From Russula earlei (taxonomy: Eukaryota; Basidiomycota; Agaricomycetes; Russulales; Russulaceae), in contig JAGFNK010000500.1 of the NCBI GenBank assembly GCA_025769875.1, positions 1-38,109 of the forward strand: DNA of 38,109 nucleotides, given 5' to 3'. Numbering within the stretch: position 1 is the stretch's first letter; each line of letters opens with the position of its first letter. Positions 10,046 to 19,930 of the stretch are shown one piece after another. The position numbers and the translations under genes were made by a program. The notes below the pieces were generated by a model. That model worked only from the letters and a program-made list of their open reading frames with translations, searched no databases and was not told where the DNA came from.

Positions 10046-11508
10046 TCATGGAAGTGCTGGAGGGGTCAGGATAGGAATGCAGGACGGGGGAGTATGGTAC
10101 ACTGAAACATTCTGAGGTGTCACCACAAGATTTGCAGGGGTCTCCAGAGGCGCACAGCCATCCAGTTGGTGAGGGACAGGTTCTGGCAGGGAAAATGTAA
10201 TAGGTCTGGCAGGGACCAGGGGTGGTATGGGCAAGGTGGACAGTCCACCGCTTGCCTTTGCTGGGAAGAATGCTTCGTTGAATGTTACATCACATGAAAG
10301 TACTATTTTCTGGGTGGCTGGATTCCATAGGCGGTAGCCTTTAGATCCTGATTCATAGCCGATGAATGTCATTTCGATCACCTTGGGATTGAGCTTCTTC
10401 CGCTTAGCATCAGGGACATGTACATATGCCCTGCATCCGAAGACTTGGAAGTAAGAGACCTCCAGGATGTGTCTGGAGTCCCACAATTCATGAGGAGTAC
10501 ACCAACCGAGAATGCGAGTGGGCATGTGATTGTGAATGTGAACTGCAGCATCAGTAGCCAGTTCCCAAAACCTGAGAGTAAGACTGGCACTGTGTATCAT
10601 GGCGTGCATCTTGTCTTCCAGGGTCCGGTTCCATTGCTCCACTAATCCATTCTGTTGTGGGGAACCTGGCATTGTTAATTTGTGCTTGATCCCCTTCTGC
10701 ATTAGTACCAATCTAAGGGCACCCAACATGTATTCTCCACTGCGATCTGAGTGCAAAGCCTTAACTGTCTCGCTTATTTGATTTTCAGCCCAAGCCATAT
10801 ATTTCTGGAAGGCATCTGCACACTGATCTTTTGTTTTGAGAAAATACACTACTCCAAAGCAGGAGTAGTTATCGATAAATGTTGCAAAGTAACTTGTGCC
10901 CTGGATAGACCGGACCTGCATTGGACCAGCTAGATTGCTGCATACAATTTGCAATCTCTGTTCTGAGTGTTTAGAGGAACCCGAGAAAGGAAGTCTCAGC
11001 TGCTTGCCAAGTTGACACCATGGGCAAGGGGTGAGATCCTTGTCGGTTGAGCTCCATTAACAGAATCACTGTAACATATGAGTGCATTCCGGGACATATG
11101 TCCCATCCACTGATGCCAGATGTCAAGTGATAGCGCACCACTCTGCACATGTAGAGATGGAATGGATAGGTCAAACCAGAATAGATTGTTTTCCATCTAC
11201 CCTTGCACAATCTTCCGATCCTTGATGTGGATCTGGAAGCCATCTTTAGTGAATATTATTTAACCCCCTTTCTGGAGCAGCACTGACACTGAGAAGTACT
11301 GTGCATTGGCTTCCAGAACATGCATAACATCTGAAAGGGTCAATTGAACTTCCCCAGTTCCTCCTGACGGCCTGACAGAAACCAATCCATTCCCAATCTG
11401 TGAGATGACAGCATGACCTCCAAGACTAACAGATCCGGACGCTGGAGCCCAAGAAATGAAGTCAGAGCAGAACAGCATAATATGATGAGTCACTCCAGAA
11501 TCAACCAT
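10046..11508 (-). pseudogene. pol: Copia-F pol, protease to integrase
   Basis: Minus-strand order: protease with the active-site motif MVDSGVTHHI (just after an in-frame TGA at 11518-11520), a frameshifted GAG-pre-integrase segment (LDIWHQWMGHMSRNALI, about 11196-10996), then the integrase core as one long ORF (10954-10046). The first catalytic Asp of the D,D-E triad appears mutated: the usual SDL.GPM motif reads SNLAGPM. The second (HSDRSGEY) and the Glu (NGLVEQWNRTLED) are present. Downstream comes the conserved FGCRAYVHVP and FIGYESGSKGYRLWNP. Integrase activity is not expected. Confidence 0.88.
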
Positions 11509-11517
11509 CCAATGGGA

Positions 11518-12250
11518 TCAGGCTGCCACATAGAGAGAAACATGTATTTCATTATCATCATCCAATACTTCGGTAATAGTGGCAGCAGTCTCCACTATGT
11601 GCGCATTGACTTTGGACGCCTGAGCACCTCCTGTAGCCCTCTGTCCTTTCTTTGCCTTCTCCTCCTCATCCTTCTTTTTCTTCCTGCACTCCAGTGACTT
11701 GTGTCCAAGTTTCTGACAATAGTAACACTTTATTTTGGACTTGTCTTTGTCCTTCTTTACTGGAGCAACTTTATTGAGGAACATGGAGGGGCCGGCCTGG
11801 TGACCTTCCTCATTGAGGATCTGTTCCTGGATCATTTGTGGGGAAAGATCTTTCAGAGCGCCAGCCACAAGAATAGTCGAGGTGACAGCCAAGTAAGCAT
11901 TGGGTAGTGCTTTTATCAGAATGAAGCTAAATTGAAGATCAGAAATCTTCATATCATTGTTTTGGAGAGTGTTCCACATGTCATTAAGTTTCTGTAATTG
12001 TGGGAGCATTGGAGTCGTGTCGTCCAGGGCCATGCCCATCAGGGAGACCCAGCTATTGAAGGCAGACATAGACCCCATGCCTCCGTACACTGTGCTTTAG
12101 TTCCTCCCATTTGTCTTTGCACAATTCGAACTTAGTAGCATCAGAAACTGCCAGCAAGATGTCTTTCTGCACATAGACCTCAAAGACTCCAAGGAGGACG
12201 TGCTCCTCTGAGTCCCAAGCTGTGTCTGGAGGGGACAGGTGGGGAATCCA
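11518..12250 (-). pseudogene. gag: Copia-F gag with CCHC zinc knuckle
   Basis: Copia-type Gag on the minus strand. The clear ORF (12090-11518) has the UBN2-like capsid (LNDMWNTLQNNDMKISDLQF, then ILIKALPNAYLAV), a Lys-rich linker and a zinc knuckle CYYCQKLGHKSLEC, then a KKKKDEEEKAKKG tract. The N-terminal part (to about 12250) reads in another frame (YVQKDILLAVSDATKFELCK), so there is a frameshift near 12090. It ends at an in-frame TGA (11518-11520) directly before the protease; originally gag-pol would have been one frame. 12251-12615 is the 5' untranslated or decayed N-terminal region. Confidence 0.85.
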
Positions 12251-12615
12251 TGAATATGATGCCTAAATCCGTTCATTCAGCAAACAGCAAGTACACATGA
12301 AGACCAAGTGGACCAATTAGATCCATCAAAGATCTCCATTGTAACTCCAGGCAGGAATGTAAAAATTGAGGGTGCCATATGATTCAATTAGGTAAACAAG
12401 GTGATAAAACCAATCTGGGCAAGTGGAGCAAATACATGTGCCAGATGTTAGAAATCCAATCAGTACCCCTGACACATGGGTCAAAACTTCAATCCAAGTA
12501 CCAAAAGTGTGGGGTGTCATTCTGATGAAGAGTGGCCCATGAAGGAGAGAGAATGTGTCGATAGACTGTGTGAGCTTGTATGTGGATTTCTGTCTTGGGA
12601 ATTTACTAGTGGGCA

Positions 12616-12627
12616 GGGCCCATAACC
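12616..12627 (-). promoter_or_regulatory. Copia-F primer-binding site, half-tRNA type
   Basis: On the minus strand, GGTTATGGGCCC directly abuts the 5' LTR. It is complementary to the anticodon stem-loop region of eukaryotic initiator tRNA-Met (GGGCCCATAACC), as in Drosophila copia, where a cleaved 5' tRNA half primes reverse transcription. The same 12-mer follows the Copia-G LTR at 14859. Confidence 0.85.
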
Positions 12628-13065
12628 TGTTGAATCACGCAGTGATAAGGTAGATTAGATCATAATAGATCTAATAAAATGATATTCAGTTTCTGTGAGA
12701 CAAAACTACTTGTGTCATATTTACCTAATAAAATGATACTACAATGCGTAATCAGCTACTGATAAGATCGTGAGATAGTAAGTACTTACTTCAGTTTCTG
12801 TGAGACAAAACTGAAGTATCTACTGTATGTACGATGCTCTTAAGTATCTGAGAGCATCCCTAATTATTATTTTGTCTGTAGTAACTATCAAATTGTTTTC
12901 ATGATCACTATGTGCTAGCTACCGATTGTCTTAGATCACACTATCAATTTTGCTATCATACATGTTGCAGCAACTGAGCTGAAATGCTTATGTGGTCCAG
13001 GCCTGTGGGCCGCCCAGACAGTTTAGGCCGACATGTCAACACTTTGGCTACTCTTTATCTCAACA
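12628..13065 (-). repeat. Copia-F 5' LTR
   Basis: 438 bp, partner of 5957-6389. It carries the 2-bp and 3-bp insertions relative to that copy (TTTCTGTGAGAC; TTATTATTTTG). TSD GTTTC follows at 13066-13070. Confidence 0.9.
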
Positions 13066-14375
13066 GTTTCAAGGCAGCCACTTCCTCATAGGTTCATATG
13101 ATGGCACACTGTACATATTTGATCATGGCCAAATGCTCTTCCACACCATGCCTCTACATCTGGCACCCATCACATCTCTTGTTCCATCAAATTGGCCAAC
13201 CATGATGATGAGTCCAACAGGCAATGACAACAACAACAATGACATGCTTGTTGTGACTGCTTTGCATGATTGCACAGCACAGATCTCACACATATCACTC
13301 AATGGGTTGACCTCCACACTGCTTGTGACACTCCACCTGTGTCAAGACTCACTGTTGAACTATCCAGTTCAAGAGCGAGGGATAAGCTCGAAGACGAGTC
13401 GATAGACGTCCAAGACGGCGTGGGCAAGGAGTAGAGTCCAGAGTAGTAACAGGTACCAGAGAGGCACAGTTACCATGAGAGTAGGGCAATCACGCAGAGA
13501 GGAGGCCAGGATAGACACAAGGGGACAGTCCTTAAAAGGAGTATCCCAGGAATGGAGAGTGCCATAAACAAATGGACAGTCTGAGGACTGTCCGCTACTT
13601 TATTGAGCGCTTATATACTACAAGAGGACTGCTAAACAGGGAACAAGTCATAACCTTGTTATCAAGCACAATAGAGGGATGAGTAAGAAGTCGGAGGATG
13701 CTTACTGAGCATGCTCAGTCATGCTCAGTAAGCTGCTGAGTAAGAAGGCTTCTCTTGATGAGTAAGAGCTTCCATTGTCCACATGTTCACTGCTTTAGTG
13801 CACATGCGAGCACCTGATTCATTTCTGTTAGTTAGTTTAGGGCCGGTCATTTGAGGACTTGTAGTTTGGTTAGGGAATAGTGTTGTCTTATAAGGCCCTT
13901 ATATAGTTCTATTAGGGTCCTTAGAGTCGACCCTAATACTTCTACTAAGGTCCTTAGTATTGCCTTATAGTTCGTTCTATAGTTATTAGAGTTGATCTAA
14001 TAACGCATTGTAGAGTCTTTGATACCAGGTTAGTACTCCTTGTAGAGCACCTAGAGTTGTCCTAAAGGGTCCCTAGAAGGGCCCTAATACTGTCCTTTAC
14101 TGCTAGAAGGGTTGCCATTAAGTGGGGCTTGCTGCATGTCGATTGTGCCGAGAATCGCTCGCACAACAATGCACGCGCGATACTGTGGACACCTCTACTC
14201 ACCCCTTTTGCTCGTGTGAACAGGGTGACACCATAGAGGCTGGGTTTCCTCCTATAAGGAAGGGTCCTCCAAGGGCCCTCTCCGGAGAATGGTTCATGAC
14301 AACCTGCATGATGCACCTGTTGTGGATGTGGCAGCAAAGTGCAAGACACACCATTCTGTGAAGACAAGGTGGTAG
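13066..14375 (+). pseudogene. WD40-repeat gene fragment (Ytm1/WDR12-like), split by LTR-A
   Basis: 13066-13339 reads as beta-propeller blades: HFLIGSYDGTLYIFDHG, PLHLAPITSLVPS, then LVVTALHDCTAQISHISLNG and TLLVTLHL. When the solo LTR-A and one TSD copy are ignored, the frame continues at 14307 (HDAPVVDVAAKC...) to a TAG at 14373-14375. The blade pattern with a His-Asp-x-Thr-Ala motif resembles the ribosome-biogenesis WD40 protein Ytm1/WDR12; this family call is from memory and moderate. The piece is short, CpG-free and cut at its left edge by Copia-F, with an in-frame stop just upstream of the junction, so it is a gene remnant. It is the best evidence for host sequence under the transposons. 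Confidence 0.55.
13340..14301 (-). mobile_element. Solo LTR-A inserted in the WD40 fragment
   Basis: 962-bp LTR-A in reverse orientation with perfect TSD ACCTG (13335-13339 and 14302-14306). The WD40 reading frame closes across it when one TSD copy is removed. The conserved palindrome is at 13700-13733. Confidence 0.95.
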
Positions 14376-14473
14376 TTTTCAGGCCAAGAACAAGCCAAAG
14401 GGAGGAGAGGAAGAAGGGAAGAGAGGGAAGGGAGAAGAGAGGGGTGAGATGGCTCACATTGTTGTGATCTACC

Positions 14474-14858
14474 TGTTGAACCGGAACCCGAACGGATCAA
14501 AGAAGGCGAAGACCTTCATACAAGGTTCAAGATCCGCTCATAGATGTTACGTGTTAGACAGAACTTTAGTATATGCGCTTATGGCAATAGGGTTACGCAT
14601 AGTACGCTATCTATCACAAGATGCAGCCTTATGCTGCGTCTAGAACGTTTCCACATCACGCGTCACTTAATGCGCGATATAGTGGACACCTGTAGTCACC
14701 TCTTTTGGACTTAGGAACAGCCCTGGGTCATAGAGGTATAAATACCATACTTGTAGACGAGTATACACATCGCTCTACACCCCAATATCACTTGAGCATT
14801 AGCACAACCTCTAAGGTGGGTTGCTTGGCCTGTTAGCTGCGCTCTATGCTGCGCAACA
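14474..14858 (+). repeat. Copia-G 5' LTR
   Basis: 385 bp, TGTTGAACCGG...TGCGCAACA, with TATA box TATAAATA at 14737-14744. It differs from the 3' LTR at two sites: CCCGAA against CCCAAA, and ATATGCGC against ATATGTGC. Both are CpG to CpA or TpG changes, with the 3' LTR mutated. Confidence 0.97.
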
Positions 14859-14870
14859 GGTTATGGGCCC
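14859..14870 (+). promoter_or_regulatory. Copia-G primer-binding site, half-tRNA type
   Basis: GGTTATGGGCCC follows the LTR with no gap. It is complementary to the anticodon region of initiator tRNA-Met and identical to the Copia-F site. Confidence 0.88.
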
Positions 14871-15026
14871 TGCAAGCCATGCGCCTTCATCGGCTGCAAC
14901 GATGGCGAAGCATCCCTGAAGCCTGCATGCTGCGGCGAGCTAGTCTACCCTATGGGGAGACTATGTCGGCTTGTTTGAATGCAATACTCTTACTGACGAC
15001 CTCTAAGCCCTCTTCTAACAGCTACA

Positions 15027-16367
15027 ATGTCGTCGTCTCAACCCTCTGCCCCTGTTGTCCCCATCCTTGATGGTGCAAACTATGGTATTTGGTCAAAGGC
15101 TATGAAAGCCTACCTCATGTCCGTTGGACTGTGGGGTTATTGCAATGGCACATTTGAACTGCCAGTCCTTCCTGGACTTCCTCAGGCGCCTCTTGCTGAA
15201 GAGATTGCTGCCCAGAACGCTGCTATTGCAGCTTTGAAAGAATGGAACAAAGGGAATGATATGGCAGTCGGTCATATGGTCCTAAGATCGAGCATCGCGA
15301 TCCAACAAGATCTTACGTCTTTGGATAACGCTGAGACAATCTGGAATCGCCTAGATACCCTTTATGGCACGGCGACGACCACCACGATCTATAAGGACTT
15401 CAAAGAAGCCATCTCCATCCGCATTAACCCGAGCCAACATCCTGGCCCACAAATAGATCGGATACACACTGCATTCCAGCGTCTTACCGCCTCCTCCCTT
15501 CACATCCCTGACACCCTGCAGGCGCTAATCATGCTTGCTGCGATTCCCCAGAAATGGGAAATGCTTGTGCACATTCTTGCTCAGAACTATGAAATAGCCG
15601 ACCTTAATGCTAAGGACGTCCGAGAGGCTATCGTCTCTCAATATCAAACTGAGCTCAATCGTGGAACAAGCAAGAAGCACAGCGCGCAGAAGCTCTCAGC
15701 TGTCAAGCGCAAGCATGGTGACCCCTCCTTCTCCAATCAGCAGCAGGGCAATAAGCCCAAGCGCGATGAAGATAAGGACAAGCGCCAGCGCGGTAAGCGC
15801 GGTGGAAAAGGAAAAGGAAAAGGCAAGGAGAAAGCCGATCAAAGCCATGGTCCCGGACACTCCCACATTGCGGACGTTGCCGCACTCCCACTCCCGACCA
15901 TTACCACTATCGCCCATCTGGGTCCTTCGGGGATCCAACAACGCACCGTCCCGGCTGCGACTGACCCTCGCAAACGCACTCACGGCCCTTACAAGGCCTT
16001 AAACAAAGCACTTGATCTTGCTGACAATCTTGGGGTAACTCCCACTATACAGACAGTCAAGACCCTCGAGCAGCGGATCTCGACTCAATCCGCTGCCTCG
16101 TCAAGTGCAGTCAAATTACCGTCGCCCGTCCCTGAGCCTATGGACCAGGACGATGGCGACTTCGCGCAAACAAACACGTCGGATTTATTCGACATATATG
16201 ACGGTATCCCAGAAGGTGCTGCCACCCCTGAGCGTGCTCCGACTCCGTCGGATGAAGCGCTTGATTGGGGCAGCGACCCCGAAGATAACGAAGCGTGCGT
16301 GCGCCTCCCTCTCTCCTTTCACTCGCTAAAGAACCTATTAGCATCTCCCCAGCCCCAAACGGGCTAG
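15027..16367 (+). CDS. gag: Copia-G Gag, 446 aa, without CCHC knuckle
   Basis: Structural protein that forms the virus-like particle. It starts ATG at 15027 (MSSSQPSAPVVPILDGANYG), the usual DUF4219/UBN2 entry of Copia Gag, with NYGIWSKAMKAYLMSVGLW near residues 18-36 and the capsid helices to about residue 210. Instead of a CCHC zinc knuckle it has a basic tract (GKRGGKGKGKGKEK, about residues 258-271) followed by HGPGHSHIADVA and a Pro/acidic tail ending in a TAG. The pol frame is -1 relative to gag and overlaps it by about 73 nt (16295-16367). Whether this is a programmed shift or a lesion is unclear; I saw no classic slippery heptamer. Confidence 0.9.
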   Translation: MSSSQPSAPVVPILDGANYGIWSKAMKAYLMSVGLWGYCNGTFELPVLPGLPQAPLAEEIAAQNAAIAALKEWNKGNDMAVGHMVLRSSIAIQQDLTSLDNAETIWNRLDTLYGTATTTTIYKDFKEAISIRINPSQHPGPQIDRIHTAFQRLTASSLHIPDTLQALIMLAAIPQKWEMLVHILAQNYEIADLNAKDVREAIVSQYQTELNRGTSKKHSAQKLSAVKRKHGDPSFSNQQQGNKPKRDEDKDKRQRGKRGGKGKGKGKEKADQSHGPGHSHIADVAALPLPTITTIAHLGPSGIQQRTVPAATDPRKRTHGPYKALNKALDLADNLGVTPTIQTVKTLEQRISTQSAASSSAVKLPSPVPEPMDQDDGDFAQTNTSDLFDIYDGIPEGAATPERAPTPSDEALDWGSDPEDNEACVRLPLSFHSLKNLLASPQPQTG

Positions 16368-17150
16368 ATATGTCTAATAAATGTTCGCTTGTATCATATA
16401 ATGTACAAATTAGCGAAGGGACTACTTCCCTTCAAAGTGAATGTAACAAAAATTGTTTGAGATGTAGAGGGAAGCACGACTTGAGTAAAATGGGATCCTT
16501 ATGGCTCCTTGACTCTGGCGCGTCCGCACACTTCACCTTCGAAATAAAAGACTTTATAGAGTATACGCCGGCTTTGCCGCACTGAAAGATCCCCTGTTAA
16601 AACTGCCGATAACACTATATATGTGGAAGGCAAAGGCGCTGTGTTGCTTCGGCACACTGTCAACTCCAAAACGGTTGTCACGCGCATTTCTCCTGTTCTC
16701 TATATTCCGAAAATTAACACTCGGATATTATCTATGGGGGAGTTTTTACAACAAGGGATGCATGCATTAGGGAATAGAAATCATATTTCCCTACGAGAGG
16801 ATGGACGTATAATCCTGTCCTCTTACCCCTTATTCCCGGGTCAAACCACATATTGGTTAGACGCCTCAATTGAAAGCGCGCAAGCGCATTCTCTTATCTA
16901 CGCGGTAGATTATGATGTCATACACCGACGCCTTGGCCACCCATCTAAGGATGTCGTAACACGTGCTAAGACACATACCAAGGGTCTCCCTGAAGACCTG
17001 AAAATCCCTCAGGAACAGCCGGTATGTCCTGGCTGCGCGCAAGGCAAAATGCCTGCATCTGCGCACCCCCCTTCTGAAACTCGTGCTTCCGCACCGTTCG
17101 AGCGTATTCCACTCGGACCTCAAGAGTTTCCCTGTGAAGTCGTATCATAA
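16295..17150 (+). pseudogene. pol: Copia-G pol, protease and GAG-pre-integrase (frameshifted)
   Basis: The first segment (to the TGA at 16583) has the aspartic protease active site LWLLDSGASAHFTF. The frame then changes by +1 (near 16575), and 16623-17150 continues the protease tail (VEGKGAVLL, then VLYIPKINTRILSMG) and the GAG-pre-integrase domain with its His/Cys finger (YDVIHRRLGHPSKDVV, then CPGCAQGKMPA). A second +1 change near 17109 leads into the integrase ORF. Each looks like a single extra base. In such a young copy these may be true recent lesions or assembly errors. Confidence 0.85.
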
Positions 17151-19881
17151 GTACGAATATTTCGTCAGCTTCATTGACGATTATTCCTCCTATGCATGGA
17201 TCACACTCTTAAAAAATAAAAAGTCGACCATAATGGCCGTCAAGCAATTCCTTGCTATGGTGAAGAACCAATACAAAGCAGGAATCAAAGAGTGGATGTC
17301 CGATGCTGGCGGAGAGTACAAATCCGAGGCCTTTGATAACGTCCTAAAAGACGAAGGAATTAAAATCCTGCAAAGCGCCCCATACACTCCACAACAGAAT
17401 GGACGCGCAGAGCGCTTTATGCGCACTGTAATGGACAAAGCTCAGGCAATGCGCCTTGAAGCTTGTCTACCTCCCTCCTGGTGGGAATTTGCAGTGAATC
17501 ATGGGACACACTGTTACAATAGGACACCTGCCAGACGCCTTCAATGGCGTACACCCTACGAAGTCCTAAAGAACGAGGTCCCTGATATCTCACACCTCAG
17601 AGTATTTGGTTGCGGTGCATATGTGCACATACCAGAAAAGCGTCGAGTCAATAAGCTTTCGCCTAAAAGCGAGCTTATGATCTACCTTGGTCACACTGAG
17701 GGGATCAAAGCCTCACTCTTCATGAGGCTCCCAAATAATACGCTTTACACAAATGCTACCGCCCTGTACGATGAGACCCTGTACCCCAAATGCGACAAAG
17801 CGCGCACTAAAGGTACCACGCGGATTAATGAACCGCGTGAGGAACTACCGCAACAACCTATCGAAGACACCATTCCTGGTGTTGACGACCCATTCCCTAC
17901 AATGAAAAGTGAGGACGATGAGCAGCCTATACAGGCGCCACAAGAAGAGGAACGCGAGCAAACCCCCGTCCCTCCTACACCGTCCCCTCCTCCTGTTGAG
18001 GAACCTGTACCTCTTCGAAGGTCTCAGCGGTTGAGGAAAGTACCTACCCGTCCAGGCAACGTCTATGGTGAACGCAGACACCCCACAGAAGTGGAAAAGG
18101 ACGTTCGGCGCACACGCACATGGAGAACAATGACAGAAAACCAACCCGGTAGCTCTGGTGAGGGTAGTACGTCAGGATCGGCCGCACCAGGCCCTTACCC
18201 TCCTGTCGTCCTTGACGATCAACCGCCGCAAGCCTCTGAGGATGAGGTAGAAGACATTCTACGTCTTGCAAGGGAAGGGGGAGTCAAATTTCTGAACTAT
18301 CTGCTCGCCCAAGCAGTTCCACTAAGTTCAGATACACCTGATACTGCGAAGATTCGCGAATGGACCTTTAGGGACATTCTGCGAATGCCAAGTGAACTCC
18401 AAAAGGAGTGGAAAGATGCTTGTCGCGAGGAGTTGGAATCCCTCCACAGACGCAAAGTCTTCGAGTTAGTCGATCCTCCCAAGGATCGCAAAATAATCAA
18501 AAATAGATGGGTATTCGACCTTAAGTCTGATGGTCGCAAAAAAGCCAGACTAGTCGCCAAAGGCTTCTCCCAAGTGGAAGGCATTGACTATGACGAAATA
18601 TTCTCACCCGTGGTACGGTTTGAGACAGTCCGCCTGATGATTGCGCTCGCAGCGCTCAAAAACTGGCACATTAGCGGACTAGACGTCAAGACTGCCTTTC
18701 TCTATGGTGAGCTCGATGAAGAGCTCTATATGGAGCAGCCTGAGGGCTTCAAAATAAAAGGCCAAGAGCGTAAAGTCATGCGCCTTAAACGCGCAATATA
18801 TGGACTCAAGCAAGCGGCACTTGCTTGGTGGAAAGCCCTTGACAAGTCCATGGCCTCGCTCGGCCTTATTCGCCTTATGTCTGACTCTGGGCTCTTTGTT
18901 AGTAAAGACAAGAGCATTATAGCCATCGTCTATGTTGATGATGTGCTCTTCTTTGGAGCAGACAAAAAACAAATCAATAAAACAAAGGAGCGCTTCATGA
19001 AGCTCTGGGAATGTCGAGATCTGGGCGATGCCCAAGAATTTCTACGCATGCGCATCATACGCAAGTCTGGGCAAATACATTTGGACCAGACTGAGTATCT
19101 AAGGAAAGTGCTGCAGCGTTTCGACTTGCTTAACGCAAACCCTGCTCCTACTCCGCTACCAGAGGGCTATCACCCCTCTCCCAACACTTCCGCTGCTGAC
19201 CCAGCCTTGCGGTCAAAATTCCAGCAGGTTATAGGATCACTCCTATACATAATGCTTGGAACGCGTCCAGACATAGCCTTTGCTGTCACAAAGTTGTCGC
19301 AACATGCTGCCAATCCCTCAGAGGATCATTTAAATCGTGCATACTATATTTGCCGATACCTCTTGGGAACCACCAATTATGCCTTGGTCTATGATGGACC
19401 ATCTAATGGTGGCTTGATGGCATATGCCGACTCTGACTGGGCTTCTGATCCGACTAATCGGAAGTCCACTACAGGCTATATGGTGAACCTGGCTGGAGCA
19501 ATATTTTCGTGGAACTCACGAGCGCAGAAAACAGTTGCGCTCTCCTCCACTGAAGCCGAGTACATGTCGCTCTCTGACACGAGCAGACAGTTAGTTTGGA
19601 TTAAATCCTTACTAACAGAACTTGGCATCAATCTTGCTCCCATCCCACTGTTCGGTGATAACCAAGGCTCAATATTCTTAGCCTCCAACCCTGTGCAAGA
19701 GAAGCGCATCAAGCACATTGATTTGCGCTATCACTTCATTCGTGAAGTCATACAAAATAAACAGGTGGAGCTATTCTTTATTGAAGGGGCTAACAACCCA
19801 GCCGACATGTTCACCAAGAACCTTGGTCGCGTCAAGTTCCTCAAATTCAGGGAGCAACTAGGACTAACGTTCTACCCCTGA
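17083..19881 (+). CDS. pol: Copia-G pol, integrase, reverse transcriptase and RNase H
   Basis: A 932-codon open frame; its true start lies upstream in the broken polyprotein. Integrase core: HSDLKSFP and FIDDYSSYAWITLL, then WMSDAGGEYKS, then PQQNGRAERFMRTV, so all three D,D-E residues are present. Next come FGCGAYVHIPE and a Pro/Glu-rich spacer (about residues 260-400). Reverse transcriptase spans about residues 440-700 with NRWVFDLKSDGRKKARLVAK, DVKTAFLYGELDEELYMEQP and the catalytic YVDD (IAIVYVDDVLFFG). RNase H has YADSDWASD, STEAEYMSL and FGDNQGSIFLASNP, then KHIDLRYHFIRE, all complete. This part looks enzymatically intact. The stop at 19879-19881 precedes the purine tract. Confidence 0.95.
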   Translation: MLPHRSSVFHSDLKSFPVKSYHKYEYFVSFIDDYSSYAWITLLKNKKSTIMAVKQFLAMVKNQYKAGIKEWMSDAGGEYKSEAFDNVLKDEGIKILQSAPYTPQQNGRAERFMRTVMDKAQAMRLEACLPPSWWEFAVNHGTHCYNRTPARRLQWRTPYEVLKNEVPDISHLRVFGCGAYVHIPEKRRVNKLSPKSELMIYLGHTEGIKASLFMRLPNNTLYTNATALYDETLYPKCDKARTKGTTRINEPREELPQQPIEDTIPGVDDPFPTMKSEDDEQPIQAPQEEEREQTPVPPTPSPPPVEEPVPLRRSQRLRKVPTRPGNVYGERRHPTEVEKDVRRTRTWRTMTENQPGSSGEGSTSGSAAPGPYPPVVLDDQPPQASEDEVEDILRLAREGGVKFLNYLLAQAVPLSSDTPDTAKIREWTFRDILRMPSELQKEWKDACREELESLHRRKVFELVDPPKDRKIIKNRWVFDLKSDGRKKARLVAKGFSQVEGIDYDEIFSPVVRFETVRLMIALAALKNWHISGLDVKTAFLYGELDEELYMEQPEGFKIKGQERKVMRLKRAIYGLKQAALAWWKALDKSMASLGLIRLMSDSGLFVSKDKSIIAIVYVDDVLFFGADKKQINKTKERFMKLWECRDLGDAQEFLRMRIIRKSGQIHLDQTEYLRKVLQRFDLLNANPAPTPLPEGYHPSPNTSAADPALRSKFQQVIGSLLYIMLGTRPDIAFAVTKLSQHAANPSEDHLNRAYYICRYLLGTTNYALVYDGPSNGGLMAYADSDWASDPTNRKSTTGYMVNLAGAIFSWNSRAQKTVALSSTEAEYMSLSDTSRQLVWIKSLLTELGINLAPIPLFGDNQGSIFLASNPVQEKRIKHIDLRYHFIREVIQNKQVELFFIEGANNPADMFTKNLGRVKFLKFREQLGLTFYP

Positions 19882-19918
19882 ATGTGGGAAAATGCTCACG
19901 GCATCTACCGATGCACTT

Positions 19919-19930
19919 AGCAAGGGGGAG
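19919..19930 (+). promoter_or_regulatory. Copia-G polypurine tract
   Basis: AGCAAGGGGGAG directly abuts the 3' LTR start at 19931. This is the expected primer for plus-strand DNA synthesis. Confidence 0.85.

Larger units (their letters stand above)
5957..13065 (-). mobile_element. Copia-F, full-length old Ty1/Copia element
   Basis: Both LTRs (5957-6389 and 12628-13065) begin TGTTGAATCAC and end CTCAACA. TSD is GTTTT on the left and GTTTC on the right, so one base has mutated. On the minus strand the order is 5' LTR, primer site, gag with zinc knuckle, protease, integrase, RT, RNase H, purine tract, 3' LTR, which is the Copia order. The two LTRs differ at roughly two dozen sites plus 2- and 3-bp indels, so the insertion is old. 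Two solo LTR-A (6397-7360, 8286-9247) inserted later. Stops, frameshifts and lost catalytic residues show it is dead. Confidence 0.93.

Noticed and set aside
15696..15983. Antisense ORF opposite the basic tract of Copia-G gag
   Set aside because: It is the complement of the Lys/Gly-rich coding sequence; no independent signal.
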